Of a DNA stretch of 64,000 nt, positions 10,167 through 21,345 are shown piece after piece. The position numbers were made by a program, and so were the translations under genes. Origin of the DNA: Megamerina dolium (taxonomy: Eukaryota; Arthropoda; Insecta; Diptera; Megamerinidae); the NCBI GenBank assembly GCA_963854835.1, contig OY978530.1, positions 25,872,637-25,936,636 of the forward strand, read 5' to 3'. Numbering within the stretch: position 1 is the first letter of the stretch; every line of letters begins with the position of its first letter. The notes under the pieces are model-generated. The model was not told the origin of the DNA. It made no database searches and worked only from the letters and a program-made list of their open reading frames with translations.

Positions 10167-11432
10167 CGAGGGCGGATTGATAATGAAGCTACCTAAGTAG
10201 GAAGAAAACATTTTTTTTTCAAAAACCATTTACTTCTCAACATAGTCTCCTTTTACTTCGACACATTAAGTAAGACGATACTCCAACTTTTTTATACCAT
10301 CTGAATAATACGATTTCGGGAACCCCTCAAAATATGCGTTAGTTTCGGTAATCACTTCTTCGTTTGAGCTGAATCTCTTTCCTGCGATCCATTTTTTCAA
10401 GTTTGGAAACAGGAAAAAGTCACTAGGAGCTAAATCTGGACTATAAGGTGGATGATCAACCAATTCGAAGTGTATTTAGCATCGTATCTAATGCTGTGTG
10501 AACCGGTGCGTTGTATTGAAGAAAGAGCACTTTTTTCTTCTTTAAATGTGGTCATTTTTTCTTGATTGCATCATTCAATTGGTCCAATAATGCAATAATG
10601 TACTTTCCTGTGATTGTGGATCCTTTTTCAAGATAATCGATAAGCAATATTCCGAGTGCATCCCAAAATACAGTGGCCATAACCTTGCCAGCAGATTTTA
10701 CTGCCTTCGCCTTCTTCGGAGCACTTCCACCAGCTTCCACCTATTGCTGCGATTGATTTTTGGTTTCAGGTGTGTAGTGGTGGACCCACGTTTCATCAAC
10801 AGTTATTAATCGACGCCAAAAATCAACAGGATTACGCTTTATCATGTCCAAACACCGCTGTGAAGTGGTCTCTCGAACTAGTTTTTGTTCGACACTGAGC
10901 AAACGTGGCAGCCATCTTGCCGATAACTTTTTCATATGCAAATGTTCATGCAAAATGTTGAACACACGTTCATATGAGATGTTTACCATTTCAACAATCT
11001 CACGCAACTTGACTCGGCGATCATTCATAACGATATCGAGGATTTTCTTGATATTTTCTTGAGTAACCACGTCTTTTGGCCTTCCTGTTGACGGTGCTTG
11101 GCAGTGCTTGTTCGACCGCGTTTAAATTCATCAATCCAATATTTTACCATGTAATCTGACGGAGCAGACTCACCGTAATGTTTATCGAGCTTTTCTTTTG
11201 TCTTTTTTGCCCTTTTCCCTTACAAATAATAGTGTTTAATCACTGCACGAAATTCGCTTTTTTCCATTTTTCAAGAAACACAAAAGTTGGTTACTTCAAA
11301 CGATTACAACAAATAATATAATCGATGAATTTTAACAGCTGACGTCTGACAGATCGCAATTTAAAAAAAAAAGCTTTTGTGTTTGTGCTGCCTTTTTCGT
11401 ACTTAGGTAGCTTCTTTATCAATCCGCACTCG
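10167..11432 (-). mobile_element. mariner transposon with both terminal inverted repeats
   Basis: The ends are inverted repeats of about 40 bp that begin with GCGGATTGATAA near 10172 and share AGAAGCTACCTAAGTA-like sequence, and each is bordered by a TA dinucleotide (10165-10166 and 11433-11434). The length of 1266 bp is typical of mariner. It carries a decayed transposase on the minus strand. A second, truncated copy lies at 46518-47631 in the same orientation. Confidence 0.9.
10266..11267 (-). pseudogene. mariner transposase pseudogene (DD34D type)
   Basis: The start ATG is at 11267. The N-terminus reads MEKSEFRAVIKHYYL and then meets a stop. The helix-turn-helix and linker continue in shifted frames (HYGESAPSDYMVKYWIDEFK; VNISYERVFNILHEHLHM). 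The first catalytic aspartate is present in TVDETWVHHY. The second block reads LFLQYNAPVH, where mariner normally has QDN, so the aspartate codon has become a tyrosine codon. The third aspartate is present in PPYSPDLAPSDFFLFP. With several stops and frameshifts plus a lost catalytic residue, the copy is inactive. Confidence 0.88.
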
Positions 11433-11589
11433 TATTTGTCTTTGGGGGGCCTTAATGAAATTTTCTGCAGAATATTGTTGTGGAGGATTTTAACTTTTGA
11501 GCTTCTCCCAAATGTTGATTTTAAGTGGATTTTTCGAAAAAAGGTTCAAAATGACCCATAAGGGTGGTAGCTACAGTGTAATGATGTTA

Positions 11590-11822
11590 ATGTGGGTTTC
11601 GAAAGACAAGAACTACCCTAAATGTAATTTTACATGATTTTTTAAATTACTTGATTCTACTTTTGACCGAAAAAGCCAAATTTTAAACCACTGTAAAAAA
11701 AAATTGTGACATAGTGGATCAGAAAGGGGTTAGGGTTTTTGTTACTAAAGTCAAATGCTATCGTTTGAGACTGGTTTGGGTCACCCCCGAGAAAGTGTAC
11801 TTCACTGTGTAATCAGATGTGG
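11590..11822 (+). repeat. Direct repeat (about 235 bp), right copy
   Basis: Diverged second copy of 9868-10100. It shares CTACCCTAAAT, GACCGAAAAAGCCAAATTTTAA and TGCTATCGTTTGAG-like blocks in the same order. Confidence 0.75.
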
Positions 11823-12932
11823 ACATATGTTAATTTTTGACGTCTTGAACTTTGAATAATTTTAAATGTTAATAAAAGAGATATAAAATGATATAGAAAC
11901 ACTGGTAGTACGTATAACTGCTCAAATTAAAATGGATGAAATGTGTGCAAAACCTGAACCTGTATAAAATGAAATACGTTGTTAAAATATTTTTTTTTAT
12001 CTCTGCTCTATATACTTCTGCTTTTAGAGTAAAATGCACTCATGAGGATATCCATGTTGATGATATTAAACCTTGCCTTCTCCGGCAAGGGACTAATGTA
12101 TTAGCACCAATTCTAACAACAATTTTCAGGATAAGCCTGGAATTAGGTGCAGTACTTAAATCATGCAGCAGGGAAAAAATCCTTTCGGCCCATATGCCTA
12201 ACATCCTTCCTGCTAAAAGCAATGGATAAATTACAGATCAGTATTTTAGAGCAGTTTATCTCAAAGATACACCACTTTATACTGAACAATATGCTTAACA
12301 GTCAGGCAAGTCGACTGAGACTGCAATACATTGCCTAACGAGTAAAATCGAACAGGCATTGGAGGGAAAAGAAATAGCTCTTTGTACATCGGTTGCCATT
12401 ACAGGAGCTTTTGATAATGCTACTTTCAGGTTTATTGAGGAAGGTATGGTCAGGAAGCAAATTCATAGACTGATCATAACATGGGTTCTCAATATGCTGA
12501 AAAATAAGACATTAATTTACGAAATGGGGACAGAAAAATTAATTGTCAAGTCAACCAAGGGTCCTCAATAAGGCGTTTTAGCGCCGCTCCTATGGTTATT
12601 GGTCATTGACGAGCTTTTACAAACTCTCGATGATCTCGGGTACGAAGTTCAGGGCTTTGCAGATGACTTAATAGTTATGGTCAGAGGCAAATTTGACTCT
12701 GCCATAACTGAGCGCATGCAACTGGCTGCTTGACATCACACAAGACCGGTGTCAAGAACTTTCGATAAACCCTAGCAAAATGACGCTGGTACCTTTCACG
12801 AAGAGAAGGAAGTTGAATGTAGGGGTTTTGAAGTTAGGTGAAACAGAACTAACACTGTCTGAGGAGATGAAATATTTGGGAGTAATCCTGGATAAAACTC
12901 TTACTTACTCTTAATAGTACCAATGATTACCT

Positions 12933-13730
12933 ATGCCTCTCTGGCATGGTGGCCAGACTCAGACGATCCTTAACAGGATTCATCGAATAACCTGTTTGAG
13001 CGTAACGGGAGCGATGAGAACTAGCCCCACAGCAGCTTTAGGAACAATCACAGGTCTCAATCCTCTACACCTTGTGGTTAAGAGGACAGCAGCCAGTGCA
13101 GCCATAAGGCTTCCGAACTCTATTCACCTGAAAGAAGGTAACCTAAAAGGGCACGCTGAAATTCTAGACGTAGTCTGGAATTCACCGGGCTTCGCAGTCA
13201 TTGACAGAATGGATAAAAAATTTTGGGTCAAATTTCCGAAAGGAAATTGCAATGGAAAAAATAGCTTCCATTTTTCACACGAGGTCCACGCCTTAGAGCT
13301 ATCTGTCAGAGAATGTCTACGTAAGGGCACTCGTGAAACCAACATATCCATTCTTTCAGACATACACGCAGCTCTAAAATCACTAATGAATTTCTCATTC
13401 CAATCTAAGTTGGTCTGGGAATGCTTCGTACTCCTCAATACCTTAGCAAAGAGGAACTCTGTGGCTCTAATATGGGTACCGGGACACGAGGGGCATACAG
13501 GCAATGAAATGACAGATTCACTGGCCAAAAAGGGTGCAGACACTCCTTTCATAGGCCCAGAACACTTCTGCAGCTTCATGAATAACTTAATATGGGAAGA
13601 AGAAGAAAGTAGTCTAACCGATTACTGGAGAGCCCAAACAGGCATACGGCAGTCGAAAAGATTCATTGACCCTGAACGCATTAAGGTAGATGCTATCTTG
13701 AACCTCTCAAGCTCTACACTGACCTATTAA
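12933..13730 (+). CDS. LINE ORF2 C-terminal portion with RNase H domain (265 codons)
   Basis: The frame encodes the thumb/connection block (LNRIHRITCLSVTGAMRTSP), then a region consistent with RNase H: ALELSVRECLRKGTRETNIS-like beta strands, ILSDIHAALKSL with the acidic residue of the second catalytic position, and WVPGHEGHTGNEMTDSLAKK carrying the conserved HxGxxGNExxDxLA signature. The true polyprotein frame lies upstream but is lost to a frameshift near 12960, so the ATG at 12933 is probably not a native start. A stop at 13728 precedes the cysteine-rich C-terminal block, which continues in another frame. It is part of a dead element rather than an independent gene. Confidence 0.75.
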   Translation: MPLWHGGQTQTILNRIHRITCLSVTGAMRTSPTAALGTITGLNPLHLVVKRTAASAAIRLPNSIHLKEGNLKGHAEILDVVWNSPGFAVIDRMDKKFWVKFPKGNCNGKNSFHFSHEVHALELSVRECLRKGTRETNISILSDIHAALKSLMNFSFQSKLVWECFVLLNTLAKRNSVALIWVPGHEGHTGNEMTDSLAKKGADTPFIGPEHFCSFMNNLIWEEEESSLTDYWRAQTGIRQSKRFIDPERIKVDAILNLSSSTLTY

Positions 13731-13953
13731 CCTATCATTTTACACTTAATTATCTCTGTCGACTCTGTCTTGAAGAGCAGGAAACAGCAGAACACGTTCT
13801 TTGCAATTGCCCAACTTCAACGGGCAATAGTTCCCAGGGATCTAGTTAAAATCAAACCCACAGCAGTGACAAGATTTATAAATAGTCTTGAGATCTGCTA
13901 GTTAGGGAATAAGGCTGCACAAAAGATCTTCAGGTCGCGGTGCTTCATAGCCG

Positions 13954-13975
13954 TAATAATAATAATAATAATAAT
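13954..13975 (+). repeat. (TAA)n tail of the RNase H LINE
   Basis: Seven TAA units at the 3' end of the LINE, resembling the TAA-repeat tails of I-type elements. Confidence 0.85.
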
Positions 13976-13976
13976 T

Positions 13977-14479
13977 TAATTGAACTGGCTTATATTTTAA
14001 GCGACCTGAGTTATAGGGTTGCAAAGTAAAAAAAAACAAGGACTATTGTGAATGGGCTACTGGAATGTGCTTATGAGATTTCATCTACATATAAAATTAC
14101 TGTAAATATAATCAAAACTAAACAAAATAAAGCAAGTGCAAATAAAAATTTATTTTAGATAAACGAATATATTTACAACAGTTTCCGCAGAATTGCTTCT
14201 TTTTAGTTTTTATTTCGTTTACAAATTTCAAAAACAATCATATATACCACCAGCGTTTCTAAGTATTAGAAGGAAATTATAAGCAAGTAAAGAGAAAATT
14301 ATAAGCGAGTTGGTCTTCTTTTGCAACTCGCTTACAAAAGAATGCAGCTAATGTCCTGAAAGTTTTTGTTGAATAGCTTTGTAAACTGCATTGTGCTTGC
14401 AGTCAAAATAACACATTTGCAATGCCAAGCATAGTTTATGTAATTGGCTTCAGTTTGTGGAAAGGCATTTTGAATGAGT
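13977..14479. other. No gene recognised; contains a short perfect hairpin
   Basis: AT-rich spacer between the LINE tail and a mariner remnant. A perfect 11-bp stem with an 11-nt loop lies at 14302-14334 (TAAGCGAGTTG and its complement). No element is recognised around it. Confidence 0.5.
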
Positions 14480-14975
14480 TGTTAGATAAATGGCACAATC
14501 AAACGAAACTGCATTTTGTTTCTGCATCACATGCAATTGTCGAAACACTTTTGCCACTCCTATTGAGACACCTCCAAAATATGGTTTTTGTTGGGTTTGG
14601 CTCGTCTTGGAAGACCAACACGGTCGATTGCTGTTTTGTTTCGGGCTCACACGCATTTATCCATGATTCGTCACCTGTCACGGTCTTATAAACGTTTTTA
14701 GAATCACCGCGATTGAATTCTTTCATCATTTCCTTGCACCAATCGGCACGAGTCTTTTTTAAGCGATTGTAAATTATGCGGAATCCAACGAGAACAAATT
14801 TTTCTGACATTTAAGTGTTAAGGATGCCTCTATCTCACTGTATGTCACACGACGATTTTTCATTATCATACACAGCGTTTCTGGTACAATGACTGATTTT
14901 GGCCGACCTTGAGGAAATTCGTCCTGGAGATTGAATTCGTTAAACCAGTTAAAAATTGTCTGAAGGGTAATTCAT
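14480..14975 (-). pseudogene. mariner transposase remnant (second mariner lineage)
   Basis: The minus strand reads YNRLKKTRADWCKEMMKEFN, then TVTGDESWINACEPETKQQS with the first catalytic aspartate, then VLVFQDEPNPTK. This is a central stretch of a mariner transposase clearly different from the mariner at 10167-11432. An N-terminal segment lies in broken frames up to about 14970. The second and third aspartate blocks are not recognised. No TIR is seen. It is a dead internal fragment. Confidence 0.82.
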
Positions 14976-15014
14976 TTCGAAAATCGTAAAAAATCATAGT
15001 TCGATTTTACTGCT

Positions 15015-15335
15015 ATTGTCGCTGTCATTTTCTTGTCATCGCTGCGCTGCTCAACTGTCGCTTCAAACATTATCAGCTACCGCTACCTTGCTACGTCACT
15101 GAGTCACCGCTGTTGTGTCGCTGCTCTGTTTTCGCACTTCATTTTCTCTCTACGATTCGCTGCCACTGCTCTGCTACGTCGCTGCGTCACCGCAGTTGTG
15201 CCACTGCTAGTTGCTCTGTTTTCGCATTTCGTCGCTACGCTTCGCTGCCGTTAAAACATTAGCAGCTGTCGTTAGCTCGCTACATCGTATTCGCTGCTGC
15301 GCTGATCATCTCGCTGTGCTAATCATCATAACCCA
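15015..15335 (+). repeat. Imperfect CGCTG/CTGC-rich low-complexity tract
   Basis: The tract repeats variants of TCGCTGC, TGTTGTGTCGCTGCTCTG and TGCTACGTCGCTGCGTCACCG with a loose period of about 100 bp. It is much more GC-rich than its surroundings. It lies just upstream of the BEL/Pao gag and could belong to that element's leader (inference). Confidence 0.55.
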
Positions 15336-15613
15336 ATAAACATTTTTCATTTTGCTATTTGCCATTGCGCGCGTTCGTCGCATAGCTACCACGTACTTTG
15401 GTTACACATTCGGTGATTGCGGTATTTCTACCCAACGTTACATATTTGCTTTTGCCGCTGATGCATAAAGCTTTCATCAAATACGGTATTTTATCTTAAA
15501 GCCGTTGGTGTTACGTTATACTTATATCAAATTACTCATCGAATGAACTTATATAAAGTTATTTATCGAATATACCTTTTAACCAAATTGATACTCCTTT
15601 TTTTTGATTTGCA

Positions 15614-16127
15614 ATGACTTTGAAGGAATTAAAACAGCAACGCGCTAATATCAAAAAAAATATTACGCGTATAAAGAACATTGTGGAAGTTACGACCAGG
15701 TGGTAAATTGCTGACCGCGTTTGAATATCGATGTAGATTGGGTATCTTTGAGTCGTACTTCAAGCAAATCCTGTCAATACAAACGGAAATTGAAAAGGTA
15801 AACTGTGAGCATAATGGTCGTGCAGATTTAGAGGAGTTGTACATTACAGTGAAGCTTACCATTCAATCGCAGGTAGCTGAAGACCACAATGTCACTCTGT
15901 CAGACACTACTTGCGTCATACAATTTAGTTCGAAGCTACCTAAGCTCAAACTGCATTCATTCAATGGCAAATATTCAGAGTATCGCAATTTCATGACATC
16001 CTTCAAACAAATAATCTATCGTGAACTTCATTTGTCGAATATCGAAAATTTCAACCATTTGCGCAATTGCCTCCAGGGACGGCAAGTATCACAATTTGAA
16101 GTTGGTTCACATGTTGTAAAATCATAA
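15614..16127 (+). pseudogene. BEL/Pao Gag remnant
   Basis: The ATG at 15614 opens a basic N-terminus (MTLKELKQQRANIKKNITR) that frameshifts near 15690 into a frame continuing to 16127. That frame contains LPKLKLHSFNGKYSEYRNFM, the hallmark LPK..L..F.G....W.(F) segment of the BEL Gag domain DUF1759. It is followed by LSNIENFNHLRNCLQGR, the matching L(S/T)..EK..YL...L.G motif. The zinc-knuckle region is not seen. The frame then runs into RT sequence, so Gag and Pol are joined by a deletion. Confidence 0.82.
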
Positions 16128-16217
16128 TTTTATGTTGACGATTTGTTGTGCGGAGCTGAAACGGAGTTGTCACGCATAACAAGCCAGGTTACAGATCTTT
16201 TAAAATTAGGCGTACTT

Positions 16218-17340
16218 TTATTTTATTTTTTTTTTTAAATACTAAGCATTTATTGAATCTTTCTAAAATACCTAGAAACTAACAATACGTATTCAAATCT
16301 TACAAACTAACTAAAATTATGTGATATTCCCTACGTTCCATCACAATTTGTTAAGTCGCGAGGTATAGCAATTTCACAACATATTCAGTGTGTCTTTTCT
16401 TTTTAATCGACGATGCCCCGTGCTCAGCAACAATTGCCTAGCAAGGGGATTCGGATGATTGTGTAATTTTTGAATGTAGCATCTGCAGGACATTGTAACT
16501 TCCTCAGAAATTGTGGGTACATTTAAATCTCGATGGATGTTAACGTTCCTCATATACTAAGGCGCGTTTACAATAATTCGCAGACACTTGGATTGTATTC
16601 GCTGCAATTTTTCGATATTTGAGGGAGATGCGGTGCCCCAAAACTGAATACCATAAGTCTAGATTGGCTTCAGGATTGCTTTATATTATAGCACTTTGTA
16701 TTCAAGATTCAAGCTCTGAAAACTCAGATCAAGCTTAAAATTAATCAGTTATGGCTGTTACACAAAAGATGTAACAGCCACCATAACTGATTAATTTTAA
16801 GCTTGATCTGAGTTTTCTTTGCCTCTATGTGATTTTTCCAGGTCAGCCTTCTGTCGAGGTGAATACCCAAGTACTTTGTTGAGGAACATTGTGGAACTGA
16901 TTAGCCATTAATTTTATGTATCTAGCCTTAGCGTGAAGGTTACATGTACGCTCTTTGATTCACTGACTCTTATCCGCCATTTTGCTAGCCAGATTTCGAG
17001 AGAATCGACATGAGTCTGCAGGAGTTTAGTAGCTTCTATAGGGTTAGAGCGAGAGCACAATATTGCCGTATCATCTGCAAAGGTCGATATGAATGTATAG
17101 TTATTGTTGGGCATATCTGCGCAGGTGATTGCAAATTATGATTTATGTTATTATTACCATTATTTTTTTTTTCTTTTTAGTTATCTGTATGAGCAATAAA
17201 AAACACGGAATTAACTGCTTGATTTTATTTAGCGTCTTTTCGCAATATATTTGATTTTTTTAAGCCGAAATCAATCACTTATTCGACTCTATCAATGGAG
17301 AGATACAAAACACGTGCACTCTTATTGGTGACAATCACTA
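16218..17340 (-). mobile_element. Jockey-like LINE, 5'-truncated, inserted in the BEL element
   Basis: The insertion is flanked by the 7-bp direct repeat CGTACTT (16211-16217 and 17341-17347). Removing it rejoins the BEL frame as KLGVLDLAKWH. On the minus strand it encodes an RT palm block with ISTFADDTAILCS (near 17075), YLGIHLDRRLTWKNH (near 16860), YGIQFWGTASPSNIE (near 16620) and the usual C-terminal region. It ends in a poly(A) tail visible as T/A-rich sequence at 16218-16240. Positions about 17126-17340 are AT-rich without RT homology, yet they lie inside the duplication. The copy is frameshifted and contains a hairpin at 16718-16817. Confidence 0.85.
16718..16817. repeat. Large hairpin created inside a LINE coding region
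   Basis: The left arm 16718-16761 and the right arm 16771-16817 are reverse complements apart from a 3-nt bulge, around a 9-nt loop. The right arm, read on the minus strand, is the normal Jockey-like sequence (KKTQIKLKINQLWW). The left arm is an inverted copy of it. It therefore looks like a local inverted duplication by template switching. Confidence 0.88.
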
Positions 17341-18763
17341 CGTACTTGATTTGGCAAAATGGCATTTCAATCATCAAAAATTTAGAAGCGAAAGTTCCGC
17401 AAAGGATTTAAACATCGACACGTCCATTCGAGTACACTTGGGTAAAAGTGGGATCAAACTCATGACTTCTTTTTATTTTCCTTTGAACCCAAGCAAAACT
17501 TCAATAGGCAAACAACGAAAAGGTCTATCGTCTCAATCACATCGTCGCTGTTCGATCCACTTGGTCTCTTGGCACCAATAATCATCACCGCTAAAATCCT
17601 TCTTCAGGAACTGTGGCTGCTAAACCTCGATTGGGATGAATCTGTTCCGCAGAACATTCACTTCGCTTGGCTAATTTTGTCACTAGATTGTCAAAGCTAG
17701 ATTGTACTCCACGCTATTGCTTGTCAACAAACTTCATGGATTCTGCAATTCGTCGATTCGCGCTTATGGTTGTGGAATTTATATACGTACTATAGACTGT
17801 ACTGGAATTGTTCGCGTTAATCTTTTTACGGCACAGTCGAGAGTAGCGCCTATCAAGAAGCAATCATTGACAAAGCTAGATCTATGCAGCGCCCTTCTAC
17901 TTGCTCGACTTTTCGCAAAAATAAAATCGCTTTTTTTCTAATTATAATTTCGATGTATATCTTTGGACAGATTCGCAGTGAACTCTGAGATCCGAAAATT
18001 GGTATTCAAGGTAATGGTAAAACCCAAATATATTCTTGAGATTATCGACAGGTGCAGCTCCTACACCAGTGAAATACCATTAGTTGTCCGGATTTTTCGA
18101 TTCTACAACAGGCTACGCAACTACGCAAGCATCTAACGAATACCTTGATTGAATCCCTCTCGCCTGAGGAGTTACATCACGCGTTGCTGTGCATCATTTG
18201 GAATGTACAACAAAAACACTTCGCTGGAGACATTCTTTTACTTCAGAAAGAGTCAACGATTAATGGAACTCTGCGTTACCTTAACCTCTTCTTGGATTCC
18301 ACGGAAGGATTCGAATTGTTGGAGGTCGGTGGACGACTCGAGCTAACAGATCTACCACAAAGTCGAAAACACCCCATTTTACTTCCCAGCAAGTGCAGCT
18401 TCGTTGAGAGTTACGTTCGGAACTTACACGACAATAATTATCACGCAGATAGCTACCGACATGAACCATACTGAAAAATAGGCTTAAATCACGACCATCA
18501 AGCAAAGGTTTTGGAACCGTTGGTCACACAAATACCTCAACGAACTTCAAATGCGTACAAAATGGGTTGCTGATCGACCAAATGTTGCCATAGACACAAT
18601 GGTAATCATCCATGAGAACAACACACCACGGAAACGGTGGCAAATGGGTCACATTATCAACTCCATCCCAGGAAAGGATGCACGCGTTCGAGTGATTGAT
18701 ATACGCACTTCAAGAGGCGTAATTCGGTGCCCCATACACAAAATTGCCATTCTACCTGCTTGA
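17341..18763 (+). pseudogene. BEL/Pao Pol remnant (RT end, integrase)
   Basis: After the LINE insertion the Pol reading resumes with LAKWHFNHQKFRSESSAKDL. It passes through a frameshifted LFDPLGLLAPIII block near 17560 and ELWLLNLDWDESVPQ near 17615. It later shows LSPEELHHALLCIIWNVQQKHF and GGRLELTDLPQSRKHPILLP (18170-18390), the zinc-binding N-terminal region of BEL integrase. The last block, from about 18551, ends in VRVIDIRTSRGVIRCPIHKIAILPA and a stop at 18763, the typical C-terminus of BEL integrase. The catalytic DDE core between them is deleted or unreadable. Confidence 0.8.
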
Positions 18764-18785
18764 ACGTTCCTTCAACGGGGCCGGG

Positions 18786-19200
18786 ATGTTGGGTCACAGA
18801 ATGAGAATCACTGCATCACCGGTTAGATCACATAATTTGATGTACATACTTTTACTTATTTTCTTATTTACCTTAAATGTCTATATCAAGATCATGCAAT
18901 ATGCAATCATGTTCGTACATTTGAATCCATTTTAACGGTATGTTGTATTTATTTGTACTCTCATTAATTACTTATGACATATATGCATATATACATATAT
19001 TTATACATATTTAACCATACCTGTTCTCTTTATCAAAACTCTCTAAATTAAAAATGTGTATACCTAACTTCCAATAATGTAACATACATATTTACAACAA
19101 CGAACTAAGTATATTCCGAAGTAAGAGTAATTATGTATTAGTCTATATACTTAAACCATGAAATGAAAAATAAATTGAATTTTGTAAAACTATCAGTAAA
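18786..19200 (+). mobile_element. Candidate 3' LTR of the BEL/Pao element
   Basis: A purine-rich run (CAACGGGGCCGGGA) directly precedes TGTTGGGTCACAG at 18786, 23 bp after the Pol stop. This is where a polypurine tract and LTR start are expected. An AATAAA near 19168 could be its polyadenylation signal. No matching 5' LTR is recognised, so the right boundary is a guess. Confidence 0.4.
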
Positions 19201-20569
19201 CTAAAAAACTGTAAACTAATCAGTCTAATCGTTGACCACATCATTTCGCTTGTTTAAGGGCACAGCCCAACTTAATAATTTGGAATTTATCGCAGTTGAG
19301 GAAAACGCTCCTAACCCAACACATTGTGTAGAAACTAATCACATAATTAAACTAGTAGCACAAGGATGTACCATATATGAAAAAGAATACAACGTAATGA
19401 TAACCCTAATTGTGCTTTAAGCAGATATCAATAATATGATGAAAGAGTATTAGGTAAAGAAATTTGAAAAGCTTTCCCTTGGCTTTAGCTTCGGTGTTTA
19501 TTTTCTGTTTTTTTTTTATATTATTTCTGCTTCATCCGTGAAATTTTACATAGCTTCTGTCTCAGAAGCTATATAAAGTATTGGTACCTGGTATTGTTAT
19601 AACTTGATTCAAATATGTGCTTGTGTGTCGTATATTTCCTTGGTGTCAAAAAAAAACTCTCGTAAACGAAAACAACGATTGAAACGGTGAAACTAGCCTT
19701 AGTTTATCAAAACATCTTTAGTGTTAATCATGATTAGAAAAGTCGGTCAAAACAGCATAAGACACAACTGCAACAGCAACTGCCTCTTAGTACAATTGGA
19801 AGAGTTTATTGGTAGTCGCCAGCTAAAGAATTAGGAATTCAACCGAAGTTTTTTTTTCTTCATCTTAAGTCTTGAAGTGTTCAAACTTTTAATGTGCCAT
19901 ATTCATCCCACATAATCGGTTTGATGCGACAAATGTACGTAACTCTTTAGAATTCTATTATTGCATTCTCAAAACAACCCAAAATAAGTAATAAGTAATA
20001 CTATTTCGAATTTATTAAGTACTGTATTGTTAGTACTTAGACATACGGTTTTAATTTTGATCACACCCTCATTTGCATCCACGTTGATGGATGATTTAAA
20101 TGATATTTTTGAAAGAAAATGCGAATGTTGATCAATCGATCTTTTGTCGATTTCAACACTATAACTTCTTATTGTAATTTAATTCTTTATTTTCCCATTA
20201 TTTTTGAATTTTCGGCGGCTTATATTGTGAACAGATTTCTTAAAAGCCGAAATACAACCATTATATGTAGTTACATACTTATAAATAATGTCTCAGTTTT
20301 AGAAAATGTTTACATGTGAATACGTTTGGCTATTGTGTTGTGAAAAAGAGACTGGGGCAAAGTTTGGAGCCTAAAAAACGTGTTTTAGATTGTCTCATTA
20401 CCAAGATAGCATTCTTGCGAGCAATTTTATAAGCATCCAAGTTAAAATAGATCCGATTTCTTTTCCATTTAGAATATAGTTTATTTTTAACTTTGATACA
20501 GGATAATACATGATTATTAATACATTATAATACATGATTATTAAACGAAGTTTTAAGAGGAACTAACTT
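19201..20569. other. No gene recognised
   Basis: AT-rich sequence. A 62-codon frame at 19232-19420 contains no motif that I recognise. A short direct duplication of ATACATGATTATTAA lies at about 20510-20545. No boundary features of an element were found. Confidence 0.5.
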
Positions 20570-21345
20570 TCAAAAAAGTGTAAATAAGGTCCGAAAAGAA
20601 ACAAAGCTTCTTATCAACTGTATCAAGCACCCAACAATCATTCCAACTCGTTGCAATAAGCTGATCAAATAGAGAAGCATAATCTTACGATACGAAATAT
20701 ATGCAGCGCTAGGAGCTCGATTAAAAGTACAATCACCACAGCAAAAAATTAAGCCATAATCAGAAACGAACGATATTTGATCATAAAGTAATGATATAAA
20801 AGGATCAGCAGTTAGGAACACGTCAAGTAAACAAGGTTCAGCTGTATTAGAGTAACGGGAGGGGGAGATAGAGTTGACGACATTGAGGGCATTAGTAGAG
20901 ATATAGTTTAAGAAGCCACGGACAGTACTATCATTCATCAATAAGTAAACGTTAAAATCTCCGCATATAACAAGAAAAAATGGATCAAGACTAAAGCCGC
21001 AATGTGACATCAAGATCACATTTACAATAGACCGCAATACCACCACCTCTCTTCGAGCGCCTATCTGACCTAAAAGGCTTGTATCCGTTGATGGAATAAA
21101 GCTGGTCAGAAATATCAGATTTGAACCAAGTCTCAGATACACACAATATCGACACGGCAGTTCTGAAAGATACTGGACTGGGACCATTTAAGCTTCGAGC
21201 GATGAAATATACAAAATTTAGACTGCTTATATAGTATGTGAACCAGAGTTCTTGTGTTCTCGTCAACAGCACCAGACATTCCAGAGCGATCGTTACGAAT
21301 TGCAAGATCGGCAAGCGTATTCAAAAGAAGAAAAGCAACAAATAT
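20570..21345 (-). pseudogene. CR1/Jockey-group LINE, endonuclease domain remnant
   Basis: Two overlapping minus-strand frames together cover an apurinic-type endonuclease: CVSETWFKSDISDQLYSINGY with the conserved SETW glutamate, FRSDRRSKRGGGIAVY, then VICGDFNVYLL with the GDFN catalytic motif, and FVSDYGLIF, in which the terminal SDH is altered to SDY. A frameshift separates the SETW and GDFN portions near 21000. The reverse transcriptase part is absent to the left. An ORF1-like frame lies further upstream on the same strand (21866-22110), so this is probably one decayed LINE. Confidence 0.75.

Larger units (their letters stand above)
12040..13976 (+). mobile_element. I/R1-group LINE with RNase H domain, 5' truncated and frameshifted
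   Basis: Readable + strand blocks, in order, are an RT fingers segment (RPICLTSFLLKAMDKL near 12195), an RT palm segment (FDNATFRFIEEGMVRKQ near 12410), a GVLAPLLWLLVIDELL block near 12575, the catalytic FADDLIVMVRG block near 12657, a thumb block, then an RNase H domain and a cysteine-rich LCRLCLEEQETAEHVL-like end near 13765. The element ends in (TAA)n at 13954-13975, the kind of tail known from I-like elements. RNase H restricts the assignment to the I/R1/LOA group. At least three frameshifts or stops are present. Confidence 0.82.
15614..18785 (+). mobile_element. BEL/Pao LTR retrotransposon, internal region, decayed and interrupted
   Basis: Blocks in order are gag (15614-16127); then, after an internal deletion, the RT active-site segment FYVDDLLCGAETELSRIT at 16130; an RT/connection segment LDLAKWHFNHQKF at 17345 and LFDPLGLLAPIIITAKILLQ-like sequence near 17560; the integrase N-terminal region (VGGRLELTDLPQSRKHPILLP near 18330); and the integrase C-terminal end finishing at 18763. 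Protease and much of RT, RNase H and integrase are missing or unreadable. A Jockey-like LINE is inserted at 16218-17340. The order gag-RT-integrase and the YVDD and LFDPLGLL motifs fix the BEL/Pao assignment. Confidence 0.85.

Noticed and set aside
14302..14334. Perfect 11-bp stem as a transcription terminator
   Set aside because: Rho-independent termination is not expected in a eukaryote; it is kept only as a note on the spacer.
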